Shown here: positions 33,074-37,114 of the stretch, in pieces | Position numbering within the stretch: position 1 is the stretch's first letter | Layout of the letters: every line of letters starts with the position of its first letter | NCBI GenBank assembly: GCA_023662725.1 | Contig: JAMPIL010000016.1 | Location: forward strand, 1-37,114 | Length of the DNA stretch: 37,114 nucleotides | From: Ruminococcus flavefaciens | Lineage (GTDB): Bacteria; Bacillota; Clostridia; Oscillospirales; Ruminococcaceae | Reading direction: 5' to 3' | Position numbers and translations under genes: made by a program | Notes under the pieces: model-generated | Database searches by the model: none | What the model was told of the DNA's origin: nothing | The model's input: only the letters and a program-made list of their open reading frames with translations

Positions 33074-33102
33074 TTGACAAAAGAATCTGCATATGTTATA
33101 AT
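33074..33102 (+). promoter_or_regulatory. Consensus promoter facing the HEPN gene
   Basis: TTGACA (33074-33079), 17-bp spacer, TATAAT (33097-33102). It drives rightward transcription into the tail of the leftward HEPN gene; no rightward protein gene follows it. Confidence 0.85.
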
Positions 33103-33105
33103 ATG

Positions 33106-33202
33106 AATAAGTTAACTCGTGAAGGATTAAGGCTGGGTTCCTGAATAGGAGTAGGCAGTTATGCTTAGAATTCCTTTGCCCCTGGGGTTGACTTATTTTT
33201 TT
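33106..33202 (+). ncRNA. Candidate structured RNA convergent with the HEPN gene
   Basis: AATAAGTTAACTC (33106-33118) pairs over 13 positions (two G-U) with GGGTTGACTTATT (33185-33197), followed by T7, so the closing stem is also a terminator. Inside, GAAGGA pairs with TTCCTT, and TCCT-gaat-AGGA forms a hairpin. The transcript would start near 33109, so up to three bases of the outer arm may be missing. Its last 38 nt are antisense to the 3' end of the HEPN coding sequence (stop at 33165). No peptide frame with a ribosome site. Confidence 0.65.
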
Positions 33203-34154
33203 GCAATTTTTCCTTAATGTTCTGAATTATATTTTCAGAATCTTTTTTTATTTCATTAACTATAAAATCTATAGTTTGTAAGGAATAACTATATTGGGGT
33301 TGAGAAAAAACCTTAGAAACAAAACATAGCTTTTTATTCTCCTTTATAGCATAATATTTACAGAATAAATCAAAATGGTACTTGTTAAATGACATATTAA
33401 TATTCATTTTTTCAAGGCGTCTATTTATTTCGTTACAACATTTTTTCATAGTATATTTAAATGTATTATTCGGATCTTGTATTTGCTTTATTATTTTTAC
33501 AGTTGTTTCTGCTGAATTATCTACTCTCACGGTAGCTGAAGCATTATCTTTATTTTTAGTAATATAATAATGATGATCAACACGAATTGCAAAATGTTCA
33601 TTATTTTCTTCAATAACTGGTTTCAGTTCTTCATTAGCGTTAATAAGTCTGTCAGCAATTTCCTTTGGATATTTTGCCCTTATTTCATCACCATCCAAAG
33701 AATTATAACTAACGGTAAGAGTAAGAAAATTTTGTGGAATTATTTCAGTCATGTCCACGTTATGGAACGACTGCATTTTTTCAATAAAATTAAATACTGT
33801 CGCTTGAAATAAAGGAATATAAACCATTTCATATTCCTCTGTTATAAAATGTGTGCTTGTGTTACGAAGCTCAATTATCTTTTCAAGATTTTTGCGAAGT
33901 GGATCTTTATCATTGGTAAAAACCTTCTTTATACAATTTTCAAATGTAATTGTTCTATTATGATTATCCTTATAGTAGATGCTATCATCTCCCCAATTAT
34001 TTATCATATAAGCCTTTAACATAAGTTCCCACGCATTACATACAAAAAAACTAAATCCTTCCACACGATATCGAATAGATGGTTTATTGTATACTTCTAT
34101 TGCCAATAAAAAAGCTTCTTTTGATTTGTCAATTAGTTTTGTTGAAAGACTCAT
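33165..34154 (-). CDS. HEPN/DUF3644-like protein, probable abortive-infection RNase (329 aa)
   Basis: The N-terminus KSKEAFLLAIEVYNKPSIRY...CNAWELMLKAYMI fits DUF3644. RNTSTH at residues 97-102 is an Rx4H motif with Asn after Arg, the RNase signature of HEPN domains. HEPN RNases cut RNA in many toxin-antitoxin and phage-defence systems. The C-terminal 190 residues have no recognised domain. Start at 34154 after AAAGGAAAAGAAA; own promoter at 34210-34238. It is opposite in strand to all late genes and lies as a self-contained cargo unit between two tail genes. A small RNA with a perfect promoter converges on its 3' end, a possible regulator or partner. Confidence 0.75.
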   Translation of the reverse strand: MSLSTKLIDKSKEAFLLAIEVYNKPSIRYRVEGFSFFVCNAWELMLKAYMINNWGDDSIYYKDNHNRTITFENCIKKVFTNDKDPLRKNLEKIIELRNTSTHFITEEYEMVYIPLFQATVFNFIEKMQSFHNVDMTEIIPQNFLTLTVSYNSLDGDEIRAKYPKEIADRLINANEELKPVIEENNEHFAIRVDHHYYITKNKDNASATVRVDNSAETTVKIIKQIQDPNNTFKYTMKKCCNEINRRLEKMNINMSFNKYHFDLFCKYYAIKENKKLCFVSKVFSQPQYSYSLQTIDFIVNEIKKDSENIIQNIKEKLQKNKSTPGAKEF

Positions 34155-34209
34155 TTTCTTTTCCTTTCACTTAAGTGTAAAATTCAATATTTAAAATTAT
34201 ATTGTAATT

Positions 34210-34238
34210 ATTATACTAGTAATCTGGTAAAAAGTCAA
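34210..34238 (-). promoter_or_regulatory. Promoter of the HEPN/DUF3644 gene
   Basis: On the minus strand TTGACT (34238-34233), 17-bp spacer, TATAAT (34215-34210). It begins about 56 bp upstream of the start codon; a short palindrome (ACTTAAGT) lies between. Confidence 0.8.
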
Positions 34239-34289
34239 GTATTTTATCGAGTGATTAACAAAACACAGTATATATAATAATAGAACAGC

Positions 34290-34323
34290 ACTCACAGGCA
34301 AAGAAATTTGCACACTTGTGAGT
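34290..34323 (+). ncRNA. Two-part hairpin, possible small RNA with the following terminator
   Basis: ACTCACA pairs with TGTGAGT, and inside it GCAAA-gaaa-TTTGC forms a perfect second stem. A TATAAT (34273-34278) lies just upstream but without a -35 box, and a terminator follows at 34328. It may be a short RNA or leftover 3' end of a lost gene. Confidence 0.4.
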
Positions 34324-34327
34324 CTAA

Positions 34328-34364
34328 AAAGGCAGCAGTGATTATTTTCATTGCTGCCTTTAAA
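34328..34364 (+). terminator. Terminator upstream of the tape measure gene
   Basis: AAAGGCAGCA (34328-34337) pairs with TGCTGCCTTT (34352-34361), followed by AAATAT. The T-run is within the stem end. Confidence 0.6.
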
Positions 34365-34430
34365 TATATGTTATCTTAAAATTATAATTTAATTTATTTT
34401 ATTAACAGTAACAAAATGATGATAAATACA

Positions 34431-34463
34431 ATCCCTTCTCCAATTTTGAGAAGGGATTTTGTT
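34431..34463 (+). terminator. Second terminator upstream of the tape measure gene
   Basis: ATCCCTTCTC (34431-34440) pairs with GAGAAGGGAT (34448-34457), followed by TTTGTT. The rest of 34155-34515 holds only AT-rich sequence. Confidence 0.75.
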
Positions 34464-34515
34464 ATCTTATTATAAAATATTTATATTTAAATAAGCATAA
34501 AAGAAAGGTGGTAAA

Positions 34516-37114
34516 ATGGCAAGAGATAATGAATTGATTATAACCGCCGGTTTGGCTATACCTGAAACGACGGAAGATATATCCAAGGACTTGAAACAAG
34601 TTGGTGACAGGCTTAATACCGATCACGCTTTAAAAATTGTTTGTAATATTGATCTCTCTAAAACGACTCAACGCATTCAGTCTCAGTTAAATACGATAAG
34701 CAAAGATTTCAGCATTAAGATCGGGAAGATTGATTTAAACTCAATACAAAATAATATTTCAAGACAAACCAATGGACTTGAAACCAAGGTAAGAATAACA
34801 CCCGAGATCGACAAACGTTCTTTAACGGACAAAGCAAAGGATCTTGCGGAATCTTTGTCAAAAGAATTAGAAGATAAGTCGATCAAGAAGCGTACTCGGG
34901 AAATTCTTCAATATTCAAAAGAAGCATTGGGTGGAGAAAGAGCTACGGCAATCGAGGAGGCTAACGGTCAGCTCCAAAAATTCGCTATTTATGTTAATAC
35001 ATCAGAAAACGCAACTGAAAAACTCACATTTAAGCTTAATAAACTTAGCAATGCGTTTGAATATGTAGGTAAATCTATTCATGAAGCTAATAACTCAACT
35101 GATTTAAGAAAAAAGCCAGTAGACGTTTCAAGAGATATTCAGATAGGAGAACTTGATAAATTCTCTATGAAAGTTGCTTCGTCAGGAATTGTCAACGGCG
35201 AAGAATTTAAAAATAAGGTTCAGGACTTGCGGAAACAACTTGAAGATGTATTTGACACCACCAGTTTAAATGCTTTTTTAAATGCATTTTCAAGAGTTAA
35301 GGCTGAGTTTGAATCTTTTGAATCTGTTACTTCATCTATAAACGATTCAATTAAACAACTGGACAAAATGTCTGGTAATGTAAATCTTTCTAAAAATTTA
35401 TCTGATCCGCAGGTTCAAAATCAGATTCAGTTAATCACAGAACTGCGTGGAGAATACGAAAAGCTTTTGCAGGATGTAAGTGAAACTAAAGATATAAAAT
35501 CTCTTGCTGATATTGAATCGAAGGTTCATTTCCTGAATAGTCGTATTCTGGAAGTACGGCAATCTACTGATGCTCTATCATCTTCTTTGAAAAGTTCATC
35601 GGCATTAGAAACTCTTAATAATAGAATTCAGAAAACCGTATCTTCAATGGAAGTCTACGCAAATTCCAACAAAAAAGCGATATCTTCCACAAAGCTGATG
35701 TCCGACGGAGTTACGACTTTTGCTGAAAAATGGGACGAGTTGACTTCCAAAATCAGGTCGGGCAATCTCAGTGCCGATGAGTTTAAGCATCTCAACGAGG
35801 AAATTGCAACATTCAAGCAGGAAGTCAAGGCTGCTGGATTGGACAGCGGAGTATTCTTCCGCAAAATGGGCGATCAGATCAGATTAGTTGTTACTCAGTG
35901 GATTTCACTTAATGCTGTGATTGCAGCAGTACGCAACACAACAGAAGAATTAAAACAGATTGACGATATATTAACTGAAATATCGAAAACATCTGATCGT
36001 ACAACAGAAAGCTTGAAAAAACTTGGTGACACATCATATGACACAGCAAATAAGTACGGAAGAAAAGCAAGCGATTACTTACTTGGAGTGCAGGAAATGA
36101 GCCGTGCCGGTTTTGGAGATCAACAATCTGAGGATTTGGCTGAATTATCTATACTTGCACAGGCTGCCGGTGATATGACAGCAGAAATGTCTAACGAATA
36201 TATTGTTGCAACAGATGCGGCTTATGGATTAGAAGGAAGCGTAGAAAAACTAAATGCAGTTTTGGATGGACAGAACTATATTACCAATAGAAACGCTCTT
36301 AGTATGGAAAACCTTTCTCAGGCAACTAAGGTTGCGGCATCTCAGGCAAGCGCATCAGGTATAGCAATAGATGAACTTTCAGCCGCTGTTGGTACCATGG
36401 TTGCGACAACTCAGCAAGGCGGTGACGTTGCCGGAAGAGCTTTTAAGGGCATACTTATGAACCTACAGCAAGTTAAGGCTGATGCAAGCGAAATTGGTGA
36501 TGGCGGAGAATCAATAACAGAGGAGTCACTTTCCAAGTATGAAGAAGCAACAAAAGCTCTTGGTGTATCTTTAAAGGAAGTTAAAAACGGAGTATGGGAA
36601 CTCCGTGATCCAATGCAAATTCTCAAAGAATTATCTGAAGCAGTCAGCAAGGAATCGCAAGGTTCAATTAAGGTTGCAAATCTTATAAATGCTGTCGGAG
36701 GAAAGTTACGTGGCAATCAATTGATCGCATTATTGAATAATTGGGAAACGTATGAAAAAATGCTGTCTGAATTCAACTCGGATCAGGCAGTTGGTTCAGC
36801 TATGGAAGAAGCAGAGAAATCAGCGAATAACTGGTCTGGTTCTCTCAATAATCTGTCAAACAGTTGGTCTGAACTGGTGAGCAAATTCGTTGAATCTGAC
36901 AATGTAATTGAAATAGTTCAATCGCTTGATAATGTTATCCAAAATTTAACTGATTCCGCAGTAACTGGAACACTCGGTACTATTGCTGATGTGTTTACTG
37001 GAATTATAAAACTAATCGGAAATGTATCTGATAATCTTGGCACACTCCCAACTCTTATGGGAGCAATAGCCGGAGGATTATCGTTCAAAGGTGTAGGTAG
37101 ACCACAAACCGAAT
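34516..37114 (+). CDS. Tail tape measure protein, N-terminal 866 residues (runs off the window)
   Basis: MARDNELIITAGLAIPETTE... after AAGAAAGGTGGTAAA. Open to the end of the window without a stop. The first 480 residues are helical and Ser/Lys/Leu-rich coiled coil (LNTISKDFSIKIGKIDLNS). From about 490 comes the TP901-type tape measure core: TTEELKQIDDILTEISKTSD, then KYGRKASDYLLGVQEMSRAG, ASGIAIDELSAAVGTMVATT, then VAGRAFKGILMNLQQVKADA. It sets tail length and is threaded through the tube. Confidence 0.9.
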   Translation, partial: MARDNELIITAGLAIPETTEDISKDLKQVGDRLNTDHALKIVCNIDLSKTTQRIQSQLNTISKDFSIKIGKIDLNSIQNNISRQTNGLETKVRITPEIDKRSLTDKAKDLAESLSKELEDKSIKKRTREILQYSKEALGGERATAIEEANGQLQKFAIYVNTSENATEKLTFKLNKLSNAFEYVGKSIHEANNSTDLRKKPVDVSRDIQIGELDKFSMKVASSGIVNGEEFKNKVQDLRKQLEDVFDTTSLNAFLNAFSRVKAEFESFESVTSSINDSIKQLDKMSGNVNLSKNLSDPQVQNQIQLITELRGEYEKLLQDVSETKDIKSLADIESKVHFLNSRILEVRQSTDALSSSLKSSSALETLNNRIQKTVSSMEVYANSNKKAISSTKLMSDGVTTFAEKWDELTSKIRSGNLSADEFKHLNEEIATFKQEVKAAGLDSGVFFRKMGDQIRLVVTQWISLNAVIAAVRNTTEELKQIDDILTEISKTSDRTTESLKKLGDTSYDTANKYGRKASDYLLGVQEMSRAGFGDQQSEDLAELSILAQAAGDMTAEMSNEYIVATDAAYGLEGSVEKLNAVLDGQNYITNRNALSMENLSQATKVAASQASASGIAIDELSAAVGTMVATTQQGGDVAGRAFKGILMNLQQVKADASEIGDGGESITEESLSKYEEATKALGVSLKEVKNGVWELRDPMQILKELSEAVSKESQGSIKVANLINAVGGKLRGNQLIALLNNWETYEKMLSEFNSDQAVGSAMEEAEKSANNWSGSLNNLSNSWSELVSKFVESDNVIEIVQSLDNVIQNLTDSAVTGTLGTIADVFTGIIKLIGNVSDNLGTLPTLMGAIAGGLSFKGVGRPQTE

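Noticed and set aside
1-37114. tRNA or rRNA genes
   Set aside because: No cloverleaf with the conserved TTCRANY arm or rRNA-like stretch was recognised by eye; a tRNAscan run would settle it.

Overview
The window reads as part of a temperate phage or prophage from a low-GC, Gram-positive clostridial host, probably a Ruminococcus-like gut Firmicute. The basis is AT-rich DNA, strong GGAGG ribosome binding sites and several promoters with perfect TTGACA-17-TATAAT boxes. The gene set resembles the SPbeta group: a single-chain RNA polymerase of the YonO type, a YonK-like small protein, an HU protein, a YopP-like tyrosine recombinase, and then packaging, head and tail genes in order. The family and host are inferences from recognised protein motifs; no search was run.

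Layout. (1) 1-1420: a self-contained leftward Fic gene with promoter, operator and terminator. (2) 1460-6335: a leftward early or accessory cluster of small unknown proteins ending in an ArdA-type antirestriction protein, driven from a perfect promoter at 6307-6335. (3) 6310-7660: a rightward set with a ribbon-helix-helix-like regulator, a frameshifted small gene, a coiled-coil protein and a PBECR-like nuclease. The regulator probably acts on two near-identical operators. (4) 7660-9745: about 2 kb without protein genes, holding a promoter/terminator-bounded small RNA, a long hairpin-rich stretch ending in a terminator, a repeat element and the promoter and structured leader of the next operon. 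(5) 9746-16090: an ORF6N-domain protein, small genes and the RNA polymerase, whose catalytic codons are split by a 1,060-nt group I intron carrying an HNH endonuclease. (6) 16274-19371: YonK-like, HU, a Rha/KilAC antirepressor and a tyrosine recombinase. (7) 19524 to the end: late genes for terminase, portal, protease/scaffold, capsid, connectors, tail tube, chaperone and tape measure. The late region is interrupted by a DUF1064-type nuclease and by a HEPN/DUF3644 cargo gene facing a small structured RNA.

How it may work together: host sigma-A promoters serve the early regions and cargo genes. Reading of the 9510 promoter would give the phage RNA polymerase once the intron is spliced, and that polymerase would be expected to transcribe the late genes, as YonO does in SPbeta. 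Few host-type promoters are visible in the late region, and several intrinsic terminators lie immediately before late genes.

Signs of decay or recoding: an in-frame TAA in the portal gene, two genes each one A short in an A-run, and a 162-bp MITE inserted at the terminase stop codon. The candidates most likely to be new biology are the HEPN/DUF3644 gene with its convergent RNA (33.1-34.2 kb), the noncoding region 7.7-9.0 kb, and the intron inside the polymerase active site.
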